Source of the DNA: Micromonospora matsumotoense
GTDB lineage: Bacteria; Actinomycetota; Actinomycetes; Mycobacteriales; Micromonosporaceae
NCBI RefSeq assembly: GCF_900091525.1
Contig: NZ_FMCU01000001.1
Coordinates: 682,001 to 746,000 of the forward strand
Length of the DNA stretch: 64,000 nucleotides
Reading direction: 5' to 3'
Under the pieces are notes generated by a model. That model saw only the letters and a program-made list of their open reading frames with translations, searched no databases and was not told the DNA's origin. Both the position numbers and the translations under genes were made by a program. This document shows positions 24,598-32,988 of this stretch, piece after piece (position 1 is the stretch's first letter; each line of letters begins with the position of its first letter).

Positions 24598-26755
24598 CCC
24601 GCTCCCCCTGGTCAGTTGAGGTGTCGTCGTGGTCGATGGCCGCCAGGCGTCGTTGCACGTCCGCCGCGAGGGGGTCGTCGAGTTCCAGCAGCGTCAGCAG
24701 CGCATCGGCCAGGGCTTCGCGGGCAGCGTGCGGCTGGTGGAGCCGGAGGTGGGCGTCACCCTCGTACGCGCGGGCCAGCGCGGCATGCCGGCGGTCACCG
24801 AGTTCGCGGAACAACGCGGCGGCCGAGGTCACCGCCGCCAACGCCTGTTCGGGCTCACCGGTGTGCAGCAGCGTCTGCCCACGGTGGAGTGCGACAAGCC
24901 CCTGGCTCCACCGGTTGCCCAGCCGCGCGAACACCGTCGTCGCGTCGTCGTACGAGACAAGGGCCTCAGCGAAGCGACCGGCGCCGCGTTGCGCGTTGCC
25001 GAGACTCATCAGGGCCAGGCCGGTGCCGCGTTCCTCGCCCAACTGCCGGAAGGTCCGCAGCGCCTCCTGGGCGTAGCGGGTCGCCTCGGGGAAGTCTCCC
25101 CGGTCCTCGTCCACCAGGCCGCATCCGCGCAGGGCGTACCCGGTGGTCCACGCGTCTCCGACCTCCCGTGCCGCGTGCAGCGAACCGGCGTAGCAGCGCC
25201 CGGCCTCGTCGAGGTCTCCCCGGTCCCACCAGGCGTCGCCGAGGCTGAGCAGCAACCACCCTTCGGCACGACGGTCACCCAGGTGACGGGCGCAGACCAG
25301 ACCCGCCAGGTGGCTGTCGATCCACGCCTTCCAGTAGGACCTGCGCTCGAAGAAGGCCATGCTGGCGAGCGCGATCTGCCAGCCGAGCCGGTGATGACCC
25401 CACTCCGGCGCGGCACGGATGACGTCGAGCAGGTTGAGCCGTTCGTGTTCGCACCACCGCAGCGCATCGTCGAGCGTGGCGTCGGGTGGGATGTCGACGT
25501 CGGGCAGGGGGCGGCCCTGCGGAAGGATCGCCCGGTAGGCCGCGTAGGTGTGGTGCAGATACCTTCGCAGCAGTCGCTCCCGGGCGGCGTGGACGGCCTC
25601 CGGGCTCTCGTCGAAGGTCGCTCGCTCCATCGCGTACAGCCTCAGCAGATCGTGCAGACGGAACCGGTGCGGTCCGCTGCGGGTGAGCAGGTGTAGTCCG
25701 ACCAGCGAATCGAGGTGGCGGCGCGCGACCGAGGGGGCGTGCGCGGTGAGGCGGGCTGCCGCGTCGAGCGCGATGTCGGCTCCGGGGTGCAGGCCGACCA
25801 GCCGGAACATCCGCGCCGTCTCGGCGCTCAACGCCTGGTACGACCAGGAGAAGACCGTCCGGACGGCCGACAGGTCGTCCTCCTCGACGGCCAGCGCGTC
25901 GAGGCGGCTCTCCTCGGCGGTCAACTCCTCCACCAACTCCGCGAGCGGCCGTTCCTCGTCGAGCCGGGCACGGTCGGCGACGATGCGTAGGGCGAGTGGC
26001 AGGTACGAACAGAGTTCGATCAGCCGGGCCACCACGTCGGGTTGCCGGTCGACCCGCTCGGTGCCGATCGTCACCCCGAGCAGCCGGATCGCGTCCTGGC
26101 GCGACAACACCTCCAGCACCGCCCGGATGGCGCCGTCGCGGACGGTCAGCCCCGACAGCCGGCTGCGGCTCGTGATGATCACCATGCAGCTCGGTGCGGC
26201 GGGGAGCAGTGGCCGCACCTGCTCGGCAGTGGCGGCGTTGTCGAGCAGGATCAGCATCCGCCGACCGGTGGTCAACGACCGGTAGAGCGCGGTGCGGTCG
26301 TGCAGGTCGCGCGGCACCTTCTCGGCGGGCACGTCCATCGCCCGGAGGAAACCGTCGAGGGCCTCGTGCGGGGTCAGCGGCGGAACGGCGTCATATCCGC
26401 GCAGGTTGATGTAGAGGTCGCCGTCGGGAAAGCGTTGCCGTACCCGGTGCGCCCAGTGCACGGCCAGCGCCGTCTTGCCCACCCCGGCGCTGCCCGAGAT
26501 CGTGGAGATGGTGACGACGGGCAACTGCGACTTGTCGGTGATCAGTTCGACCTCGTCGAGCAGCGAATCAAGTTGCTGAATGTGCACCTCGCGGTCGATG
26601 AACCCCTTGGTCGCGGGCGGCAACTGCCGGGGCGACGGCAATGGCGTCTCCGTGACCGTGCGCAGGTTCACGTTGCCCTGAATGAGCCCGGCCTGGATCA
26701 CCGCCCCACTGCGGCCGGAAAAGTCGTTGTCCACCCGACCCCGGTCGTCACTCAT
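24590..26755 (-). CDS. NLR-type NB-ARC ATPase with TPR repeats and N-terminal amyloid-like motif
   Basis: This encodes about 721 aa. Residues about 10-31 hold SGRSGAVIQAGLIQGNVNL, matching the C-terminal motif of the next gene. The NB-ARC core has the P-loop GSAGVGKTALAVHWAHR (about 88), LYINLRGYD, Walker B-like RMLILLDNA, MVIITSRSRLSGL (sensor) and SYLPLALRIVADRA (GLPL-like). Residues about 430-700 contain TPRs (for example LLLSLGDAWWDRGDLDEAGR). Such STAND proteins switch to an oligomer on sensing a trigger through the TPRs. With the motif pair, a prion-like transfer to the small helical protein is inferred. ATG 26755 was chosen. No BTAD or DNA-binding domain is present, so it is not an AfsR-type regulator. 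Confidence 0.85.
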   Translation of the reverse strand: MSDDRGRVDNDFSGRSGAVIQAGLIQGNVNLRTVTETPLPSPRQLPPATKGFIDREVHIQQLDSLLDEVELITDKSQLPVVTISTISGSAGVGKTALAVHWAHRVRQRFPDGDLYINLRGYDAVPPLTPHEALDGFLRAMDVPAEKVPRDLHDRTALYRSLTTGRRMLILLDNAATAEQVRPLLPAAPSCMVIITSRSRLSGLTVRDGAIRAVLEVLSRQDAIRLLGVTIGTERVDRQPDVVARLIELCSYLPLALRIVADRARLDEERPLAELVEELTAEESRLDALAVEEDDLSAVRTVFSWSYQALSAETARMFRLVGLHPGADIALDAAARLTAHAPSVARRHLDSLVGLHLLTRSGPHRFRLHDLLRLYAMERATFDESPEAVHAARERLLRRYLHHTYAAYRAILPQGRPLPDVDIPPDATLDDALRWCEHERLNLLDVIRAAPEWGHHRLGWQIALASMAFFERRSYWKAWIDSHLAGLVCARHLGDRRAEGWLLLSLGDAWWDRGDLDEAGRCYAGSLHAAREVGDAWTTGYALRGCGLVDEDRGDFPEATRYAQEALRTFRQLGEERGTGLALMSLGNAQRGAGRFAEALVSYDDATTVFARLGNRWSQGLVALHRGQTLLHTGEPEQALAAVTSAAALFRELGDRRHAALARAYEGDAHLRLHQPHAAREALADALLTLLELDDPLAADVQRRLAAIDHDDTSTDQGERDG

Positions 26756-26848
26756 GACACCGTCTACCCAGGAGTCGACGGGCCGGCAGGGCGCCGATCG
26801 CATTGACGTCCGACAGTCCGTGTCGACCCCGCAACATCGTGGTGCCGG

Positions 26849-27388
26849 TCAGGCCGCTGCCGCGACGGTGGTCGGCGGCGCCGAGAAGGGGAGGGCCCTC
26901 GTCCAGGCCCGGTCGCGGCACTGGCAGTGCTTCAACACCTCGGCCGGATCTTCGGTGGTGCTGAAACCCACGAACTGGTCGTCGTCGGTGAAGTGCAGGA
27001 ACGCGACCAGTTGCGAGTCGAACAACCAGAAGTCGTACTGCGGCAGCGCCAGCTCGGTGGCCCGGCGGCGTGCGAGGTAGCGGATGTCCTCGCCCGCCGC
27101 GATGTTGTGCGGCGTCACCGACAGCTCGAAACGCAGGTAGTCGCTCGGTGGCTCGTCGACGACCCGCACCCGCTCCACCCGTTTGCCCTTCGCCGTCTCG
27201 GCCCGCATCAGATCGAGCCACGACCGCAGCCAGGCGACGCCCGGGTCTCCCCCGGCGAGAAAGACCTGGAACGGCTCGTCCTCGGACGGCACGCCGTACG
27301 ACCGGCGCACCTCCAGCTTGAAGGCGGCGTGGTGGAAGTCCTCGAAGAGGCGCTGGAACGTGGCGGGGTCGGTGACGAGCGACCCCAT
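26849..27388 (-). CDS. DUF6879 family protein
   Basis: This encodes 179 aa with the family's conserved string of KRVERVRVVDEPPSDYLRFE, then AAGEDIRYLARR, LPQYDFWLFDSQLV and CRDRAWTRA. It is cytoplasmic, with no signal or TM. The biochemical role is unknown; members are widespread in actinobacteria, usually next to small regulators. The ATG lies one base after the stop of the upstream 66-aa gene, and the NLR gene starts 93 bp downstream in the same direction, so all four may be one transcript. Confidence 0.8.
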   Translation of the reverse strand: MGSLVTDPATFQRLFEDFHHAAFKLEVRRSYGVPSEDEPFQVFLAGGDPGVAWLRSWLDLMRAETAKGKRVERVRVVDEPPSDYLRFELSVTPHNIAAGEDIRYLARRRATELALPQYDFWLFDSQLVAFLHFTDDDQFVGFSTTEDPAEVLKHCQCRDRAWTRALPFSAPPTTVAAAA

Positions 27389-27389
27389 G

Positions 27390-27590
27390 TCAGTCTTTCT
27401 GCTCGAACCAGGACATCAGCGCCCGGGGCACCACGACGAAGGTCTCGTCGGGCAGCACGTCCCGCAACTGGGCGAGCGCCTCCGGATCGGTCAACTGGTA
27501 GCCCTGCACCACGATGTCACCGTTGTCGGTCTCGTACAGGCTCGGGCACGATCCCGAATTGCTGGACGTGGCGAGAAAGCGTAGTTTCAT
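27390..27590 (-). CDS. 66-aa protein, partner of DUF6879
   Basis: This small protein has MKLRFLATSSNSGSCPSLYE, then NGDIVVQGYQLTDPEALAQL and FVVVPRALM. It looks like a compact beta-rich domain; similar short genes commonly precede DUF6879 genes in actinobacteria. ATG 27590 follows a G8A purine run suited to ribosome binding. It is led by the promoter at 27618-27646. Confidence 0.75.
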   Translation of the reverse strand: MKLRFLATSSNSGSCPSLYETDNGDIVVQGYQLTDPEALAQLRDVLPDETFVVVPRALMSWFEQKD

Positions 27591-27617
27591 GGTCCCCCCC
27601 GAAGTCGGCAACTACAG

Positions 27618-27646
27618 ATAGTAGTCAATCGAGTACCGCAACTCAA
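27618..27646 (-). promoter_or_regulatory. sigma-70-like promoter of the DUF6879/NLR unit
   Basis: On the minus strand TTGAGT (27646-27641) and TACTAT (27623-27618) are separated by exactly 17 bp. They lie about 28 bp upstream of the 66-aa gene start, giving a leader of roughly 20 nt. The surroundings are markedly AT-richer than the genes. Confidence 0.6.
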
Positions 27647-27791
27647 TAGGAGTCCCCCATCGAGTCGCCTCGCCGACAAACGTGAATAATGCCGGGGAAA
27701 CTAATTCATCTCCATCTTGGAAATCCCGTACCCGCCGATGCTGATGGTCTCTATTCCCGCAATATGAGGGATCGCCCCGTCAGCACAGCGG

Positions 27792-29897
27792 TCACCGGCC
27801 GCCCAGCCGCTGCCACAGAAAGCGCCACGTCAACGCCGACAGGAACGCCCGCTGCGCGTTGTTGCTCGCCGCCCCGTGCCCGCCCTCGACGTTCTCGTAG
27901 TACGCCACGTCGTGGCCCTGCGCGCGCAGCAGGGCGGCCATCTTGCGGGCATGTCCCGGGTGCACCCGGTCGTCGCGGGTCGAGGTGACGAACAGGACCG
28001 GCGGGTACGTCACCCCGGGCCGCACGTTGTGGTACGGCGAATAGTCCCGCAGGTAGGCCCAGTCGGCCGGATCGTCCGGGTCGCCGTACTCGGCCATCCA
28101 GGAGGCCCCGGCGAGCAGTTGGTGGTAGCGGCGCATGTCCAGCAACGGCACGTTCGCCACCACCGCGCCGACCAGCGTCGGGTAGCGGGTCAGCATCGCC
28201 CCCATCAGCAGCCCACCGTTGCTGCCGCCCTCGATGCCGAGCCGCTGCGGCGTGGTGATCCCCCGCGCCACCAGGTCGGCGGCGACGGCGGCGAAGTCCT
28301 CGTACGCCCGGGGGCGGTTCCCCCGCAGCGCCGCCCGGTGCCACTGCGGGCCGTACTCCCCGCCGCCCCGGATGTTCGCCACCACGTAGCTGCCGCCCCG
28401 GGCCAGCCAGGCCCGGCCGAGCACCCCGTCGTAGTGGGGCGTCAGCGAGATCTCGAACCCGCCGTACCCGGTGAGCAGGGTGGGCCCGGCGGACGCCGTC
28501 GGGTCGCCGACCACGGAGTAGGGCACCCGGGTCCCGTCGGCGGAGGTGGCGAAGAACTGGCGCACGGTCAGGCCGGTGGCGTCGAAGAACGTCGGCTCCT
28601 GCTTGAGGATCTCGACCGCGCCGCCGATCCGCCCCAGCCGCAACGTCGCCGGCCGCAGGTAGCCGGTCGAGGCGATCAGGTAGTCGTCGCCGAGGTCCGG
28701 GTCGGTGTCCACGATCCAGGTGTCGTCGTCCGCCGACACCCCGGCCAACGGCTCCCGCCGCCACCGGACCCCACCGGACGACCCGGCGTCGTCGCCGGGC
28801 CCCGGACCACCGGGTGACTCCGGGCCGTCGAGAGGCTCCGGGCCGTCGGGGGTCAGCACCTCCAGCCGCCGGCGTACGTCGACCAGGGTGGCCAGGATCA
28901 GGTGGTGCCGGGTCCAGACGTGGTAGCTCAGCGCGGTCCGCTCGTCGGGCTCGAACAGCACGGTGAGGTCGCGGTCCCCGGCGAGGAAGTCGTCGAACCG
29001 GGCCACCAGCAGGGCCCCGGCCGGATGGGTGACCCCGGCGACCTCCCACGGTGTGCGCGGCCGGATCAGCAGCCACTCCCGGTGCACGTCCCACCGGGCG
29101 TCGTCGGGCACCGGGATCGGGACCTGCCCGCCGTCGGGGGTCAGCAGGAAGCTGCGGGTCCGGTAGAAGTCCAGGCTGCGGCCGACGAAGTCGCGCACGA
29201 ATCCGGGCGTCGGGTCGTGCGAGGCGTACGCGGAGACGTCGTCGACCTGTCCCTCGTACACGATCTCGGCCTCGGCCAGCGGGGTACCCCGCCGCCACCG
29301 ACGGATCACCCTCGGGTAGCCGGAGGTGGTCAGCGAGCCGGGGCCGAGGTCGGTGCCGACGTAGATCCGGTCGGCGTCGATCCAGGTGACGTCGCTCTTG
29401 GCCTCGTCGAGGGTGAACCCGTCGGCGACGAAGACGCGGGTGTCCAGGTCGTACTCGCGGACCACCACCGCGTCCGTGCCGCCCCGGGACAGGCTCACCA
29501 GGCAGCGTCGGTGGCCGGGTTTGAGCACCGCCACCCCGCCCCAGACCCAGTTCTCGTCCTCGGCGGCGGCCAGCGCGTCGAGGTCGAGCAGGACGTCCCA
29601 GGCCGGCTCGGGCCGCCGGTACTCCGCCAGCGTGGTACGCCGCCACAGCCCTCGGGGGTGCGCCGCGTCCCGCCAGAAGCCGTAGTAGAACCCGTCGCCA
29701 CGCCAGCCCGGGTACGGGATGCGATCGTCGGCGTCGAGCACCTGCCGGATCTCCGCCTGCCACGCGTCGAACGCGTCGTCGCCGGTCAGCGCCGCGACGG
29801 TCGCCGCGTTGCGCTCGCGGACCCAGCCGGCGGCGTCCGCCCCGTCCAGCTCCTCCAGCCAGCGGTACGGGTCGTCGCCCTCATCGATCAGCGTCAC
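27792..29897 (-). CDS. prolyl oligopeptidase family serine peptidase (S9)
   Basis: This encodes about 701 aa, the size of prolyl oligopeptidase. The N-terminal beta-propeller starts at DPYRWLEELDG. The C-terminal alpha/beta hydrolase has the nucleophile GIEGGSNGGLLMGA, the acid TRDDRVHPGHARK and the His GGHGAAS. GGGEYGPQWHRAA is the conserved family segment. It cleaves short proline-containing peptides, probably in the cytoplasm since no signal peptide is seen. GTG 29897 was chosen; an in-frame TTG at 29924 is possible. The gene is divergent from vapBC. Confidence 0.92.
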   Translation of the reverse strand: MTLIDEGDDPYRWLEELDGADAAGWVRERNAATVAALTGDDAFDAWQAEIRQVLDADDRIPYPGWRGDGFYYGFWRDAAHPRGLWRRTTLAEYRRPEPAWDVLLDLDALAAAEDENWVWGGVAVLKPGHRRCLVSLSRGGTDAVVVREYDLDTRVFVADGFTLDEAKSDVTWIDADRIYVGTDLGPGSLTTSGYPRVIRRWRRGTPLAEAEIVYEGQVDDVSAYASHDPTPGFVRDFVGRSLDFYRTRSFLLTPDGGQVPIPVPDDARWDVHREWLLIRPRTPWEVAGVTHPAGALLVARFDDFLAGDRDLTVLFEPDERTALSYHVWTRHHLILATLVDVRRRLEVLTPDGPEPLDGPESPGGPGPGDDAGSSGGVRWRREPLAGVSADDDTWIVDTDPDLGDDYLIASTGYLRPATLRLGRIGGAVEILKQEPTFFDATGLTVRQFFATSADGTRVPYSVVGDPTASAGPTLLTGYGGFEISLTPHYDGVLGRAWLARGGSYVVANIRGGGEYGPQWHRAALRGNRPRAYEDFAAVAADLVARGITTPQRLGIEGGSNGGLLMGAMLTRYPTLVGAVVANVPLLDMRRYHQLLAGASWMAEYGDPDDPADWAYLRDYSPYHNVRPGVTYPPVLFVTSTRDDRVHPGHARKMAALLRAQGHDVAYYENVEGGHGAASNNAQRAFLSALTWRFLWQRLGGR

Positions 29898-29936
29898 CCC
29901 TGCCACTATTCCCGACCTGGTCAACCCACCCCAGCC

Positions 29937-29966
29937 TGATATCAGATGCGCCGAATTTTGATATCA
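29937..29966. promoter_or_regulatory. paired TGATATCA palindromes, candidate VapB operator
   Basis: Identical 8-bp palindromes TGATATCA lie at 29937-29944 and 29959-29966, 22 bp apart (about two helical turns), just upstream of vapB. The second overlaps a plausible -10 (GATATCAT). This fits autoregulation by a VapBC complex. Confidence 0.6.
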
Positions 29967-30002
29967 TCGATCCGAATGCAACCTGCCCAGGAGGCGCCGA
30001 TC

Positions 30003-30212
30003 ATGTCCCGCACCATCCTCGACGTCGATGACGAACTGCTCGCCGAAGCGGCCCGGATCTTCGGCACCACCACGAAGAAGGCCACTGTCAACGCCGCCCT
30101 TCAGGCTGCGGTCAACCGGGAGAAGCGACGCGAGTTCGCCGACTGGCTCAAGACCGGCGGCCTGCCCGACCTGACCGGTCCGATCCGATCCACCGAATCC
30201 GACGCGGCGTGA
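30003..30212 (+). CDS. vapB: VapB-type antitoxin
   Basis: This encodes 69 aa: MSRTILDVDDELLAEAARIF, then GTTTKKATVNAALQAAVNRE. This is the VapB (DUF2191-like) ribbon-helix-helix-type N-terminus with a flexible C-terminal tail that would wrap the toxin. AGGAGG lies 8 bases before ATG 30003. It overlaps vapC by GTGA. Confidence 0.88.
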   Translation: MSRTILDVDDELLAEAARIFGTTTKKATVNAALQAAVNREKRREFADWLKTGGLPDLTGPIRSTESDAA

Positions 30213-30628
30213 CCCGGGAGCGCTACCTGCTCGACAAGTCGGCCCTCGCCCGCTGGCCGAAACCGGCCGTCGCGCCGGTGCTCGACGAATTGTCCGATCG
30301 CGGTCTGCTGGCGGTCTGCGGCGCGGTCGAGGTCGAGGTGCTGCACAGCGCCCGCACCGCACGCGACGCGCAGCGGGCCCGCTGGCTGTTGCGCGGCTTC
30401 GACTGGCTGCCGATGCCCGACGACATCTGGGACCGCGCGATCGAGGTACAGGTGCAGGCCCTGCACAAGGGCAACCACCGCGCGCTCTCCCTGGCCGACC
30501 TGTTGATCGCCGCGACTGCCGAGCGGCACGGGGTGACGGTCCTGCACTACGACGGCGACTACGACATGATCACCGCCATCACCGGCCAGCCCACCACCTG
30601 GGTGGCTCCGGCCGGTACGGCGGACTGA
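30209..30628 (+). CDS. vapC: VapC-type PIN-domain toxin ribonuclease
   Basis: This encodes 139 aa. PIN acidic residues are visible in YLLDKSALARW (first Asp), CGAVEVEVLHSA (Glu), LSLADLLIAATAE (Asp) and HYDGDYD (Asp). Such toxins cleave tRNA or rRNA with Mg2+. GTG 30209 overlaps the vapB stop, the usual coupling. Confidence 0.92.
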   Translation: MTRERYLLDKSALARWPKPAVAPVLDELSDRGLLAVCGAVEVEVLHSARTARDAQRARWLLRGFDWLPMPDDIWDRAIEVQVQALHKGNHRALSLADLLIAATAERHGVTVLHYDGDYDMITAITGQPTTWVAPAGTAD

Positions 30629-30703
30629 CCAGGCCCGGCCGGTCGTCCTCAGGGCGACCTTCCGCCCTGGCATGGGCGCGGCGTCGCCGGGTATGACGGG
30701 GGC

Positions 30704-31840
30704 ATGAGGGCGAGCTTCCGGCTTGGCCGGATCGCGGGGGTACCCGTCGGGGTCAACTGGAGCGTCCTGGTCATCTTCGTGCTGATCGCGTGGCTGCTGT
30801 CGGCAAACCAGTTCCCCCGCGCGTACCCCGACCGGCCCGGCTGGGCGTACCTGCTGGCCGGGCTGGCGGCGGCGGTGGTCTTCTTCGTCGGTCTGCTGGC
30901 CCACGAGGTGTCCCACGCGGTGGTGGCGAAGCGCAACGGCCTCCAGGTCGAGGGGATCACGCTGTGGCTCTTCGGCGGCGTCGCCGAGCTGCGCGGCGAG
31001 GCCCCCGACCCGGGTGCGGAGCTGCGCATCGCCGGGATCGGCCCGCTGGTCAGCCTGCTACTCGGGGTCTTCTTCGGTGCGATCGCGGTGCTGCTGGCGT
31101 TGGCCGGGCAGGAGGGGCTGCTGCTCGGCTCGCTGTCCTGGCTGGCCGGGATCAACGTGCTGCTGGCGGTCTTCAACATTCTGCCGGCCGCCCCGCTGGA
31201 CGGTGGCCGGCTGCTGCGCGCCGCCGTCTGGAAGGCCACCGGCGACCGGGCCAGGGCATCGGTGGTGGCCGCCCGCGCCGGCTGGGTGCTCGGCGTGCTG
31301 CTGATCGGCCTGGGCATCTGGCAGTTCCTGGCCGGCTACGGGGTGGGCGGGATCTGGTTGGCGCTGATCGGCTGGTTCCTGATCGGGGCGGCCGGGGTGG
31401 AGGAGCGGCAGGCCCGGCTGGGCAGCGCGCTGTCCGGCGTCCGGGTCGGTGAGGTGATGACCCCGCAGCCGCAGACCGCCTCGGCGGAGATGACGGTCGC
31501 CGACTTCGTCGACCACTACCTCTTCGCCTACCGGCACACGGCGTTGCCGCTGACCGAGGACGGTCGGCCGGTCGGCCTGGTCACCCTGGACCGGGTACGC
31601 GGCATCCCCGCCGACCGGCGGTCCGCCACCACGCTGGCCGAGGTGGCCTGCCGGGCCGACGACCTGGTGCTGGCCCGACCGGAGGAGCAGCTCAACGACC
31701 TGCTCCCCCGGCTCAACGAGTGCGCCGACGGCCGGGCCCTGGTGGTGACCGGCGACCAGCTCGTCGGCATCGTCTCCCCCAGCGACATCAGCCGCGCCGT
31801 CCAACGCAGCACCCTGCGCGCCCACCCCGCACGCCGCTGA
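30704..31840 (+). CDS. site-2 protease-like M50 metallopeptidase with CBS domains
   Basis: This encodes 378 aa. Six or so TMs contain the zinc motif LLAHEVSHAVVAKRNG (HExxH) and the distal NILPAAPLDGGRLLRA motif. The C-terminus (about 245-370) has two CBS modules (VGEVMTP, then HTALPLTEDGRPVGLVTL and ALVVTGDQLVGIVSPSD). It would cut membrane-embedded regulators, with the CBS pair sensing a nucleotide. ATG 30704 was chosen. It resembles mycobacterial Rip2/Rip3-type proteases. Confidence 0.92.
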   Translation: MRASFRLGRIAGVPVGVNWSVLVIFVLIAWLLSANQFPRAYPDRPGWAYLLAGLAAAVVFFVGLLAHEVSHAVVAKRNGLQVEGITLWLFGGVAELRGEAPDPGAELRIAGIGPLVSLLLGVFFGAIAVLLALAGQEGLLLGSLSWLAGINVLLAVFNILPAAPLDGGRLLRAAVWKATGDRARASVVAARAGWVLGVLLIGLGIWQFLAGYGVGGIWLALIGWFLIGAAGVEERQARLGSALSGVRVGEVMTPQPQTASAEMTVADFVDHYLFAYRHTALPLTEDGRPVGLVTLDRVRGIPADRRSATTLAEVACRADDLVLARPEEQLNDLLPRLNECADGRALVVTGDQLVGIVSPSDISRAVQRSTLRAHPARR

Positions 31841-31874
31841 CCTGCCCCGCCCCGCGTATGGCGCGCAATATCGT

Positions 31875-31915
31875 CGATGTTGCGGTGTCCGGAGCGTCCG
31901 GATGCCGCAACATCG
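31875..31915. terminator. 19-bp hairpin between convergent genes
   Basis: CGATGTTGCGG...TCCGGA pairs with TCCGGA...CCGCAACATCG across a GCG loop, with two mismatches. It sits between the M50 protease and the AraC gene and may end both; no T-tract is present. It could also be a dispersed palindromic repeat. Confidence 0.5.
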
Positions 31916-31960
31916 CCTCCGATAAGTCGATCAACCGGGTCGGACACCCGTCCGGAACCC

Positions 31961-32824
31961 CTAGCCGACCCGCTCGACCGGGATCCACAGCTCGGCGTCG
32001 GCGTGGGCGCCGTCGGCCGAGATCCGGGTGCTGGAGATCTCCGGCCCCGGCCGGCTCCGGTACGGGTTGGACGGGAACCACTGGGTGAACACGTCCCGCC
32101 ACAGGTTCTGCACGGCGGCCGGGAACTCGCCCGAGGTCTCGAAGACCGCCCAGGTCCCTGCCGGCACGTCGAGCGCCTCCAGGTCGTCCGGCACGTCCGC
32201 GCCGGTCACCGCGCCGTACCAGTAGTCCAGCTCGACGCCCTCGGAACGGTCCTCGCCGAGCAGGTCGCTGACGTTGACGATGCCGGCGGGCTCCTGGTCG
32301 GACAGGGCCTTGATCCGGGCCGTCGTGTCCGCCGGGATGCCCCGGACGAACGCCACGATCGCCGGGTTCATCCCCTGATGGACCAGGGGCACCCGGGCCC
32401 GGCGACCCACCAGCCGGAACGCCGGCTTCTCCACCATCCGATATCGCATGCTGCCACTCCCTTCGACGACGAGTCGGAAGGACAACCGCTGCTGGGAGTG
32501 CAACACGGCCCCCGTACGCCGTGCCTCACCCGGCCCGATCCCGTGCATCGCCCGGAACGCCCGGGTGAACGCCTCGGTCGAGCCGTACCCGTGGCGGACC
32601 GCGACGTCGAGCAACGTCCGGTCCCCCGCCAGCACCTCGGCCGCCGCGACGGTGAGCCGCCGCCGGCGGACGTACTCCGACAGGGGCATCCCGGCCAGCG
32701 CCGAGAACATCCGCCGGAAGTGGTACTCCGAGGTGAGGGTGATCCGCGCCAGGTCGGCCACCTCGATCGGTTCGTCGAGGTGCCGTTCCACGTGCGCCAG
32801 GGCCTCGTTCAGCCGCTCCAGCAC
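31961..32824 (-). CDS. AraC-family regulator with GyrI-like effector domain
   Basis: This encodes 287 aa. The N-terminal AraC double HTH has RHLDEPIEVADLARITLTSE, YHFRRMFSALAGMPLSEYVR and HGYGSTEAFTRAFRAMHG. The C-terminal half (about 125-287) is a GyrI-like small-molecule-binding domain (PLVHQGMNPAIVAFV, and AELWIPVERVG at the end). The layout matches Rob/SoxS-like multidrug regulators. The target genes are not evident. Confidence 0.9.
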   Translation of the reverse strand: MLERLNEALAHVERHLDEPIEVADLARITLTSEYHFRRMFSALAGMPLSEYVRRRRLTVAAAEVLAGDRTLLDVAVRHGYGSTEAFTRAFRAMHGIGPGEARRTGAVLHSQQRLSFRLVVEGSGSMRYRMVEKPAFRLVGRRARVPLVHQGMNPAIVAFVRGIPADTTARIKALSDQEPAGIVNVSDLLGEDRSEGVELDYWYGAVTGADVPDDLEALDVPAGTWAVFETSGEFPAAVQNLWRDVFTQWFPSNPYRSRPGPEISSTRISADGAHADAELWIPVERVG

Positions 32825-32988
32825 CTGTTCTCCTTCCGCTTACGTGGTCCACGCTAGGCAGCCGGGGGGCTGCGGACCCGACTTCTGCTGCCCGCTGCGA
32901 TCGGGTTCCGGGACGGGTGACATGGTCACCGGATCCTCCACCGGATCTCCGGCACCGTCGACGACGTCAGTACGAGGAAGGGCACCAC

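Noticed and set aside
24590..26755. SARP/AfsR-type pathway regulator
   Set aside because: No BTAD or OmpR-like DNA-binding domain precedes the NB-ARC core; the N-terminus is the short amyloid-like motif instead.
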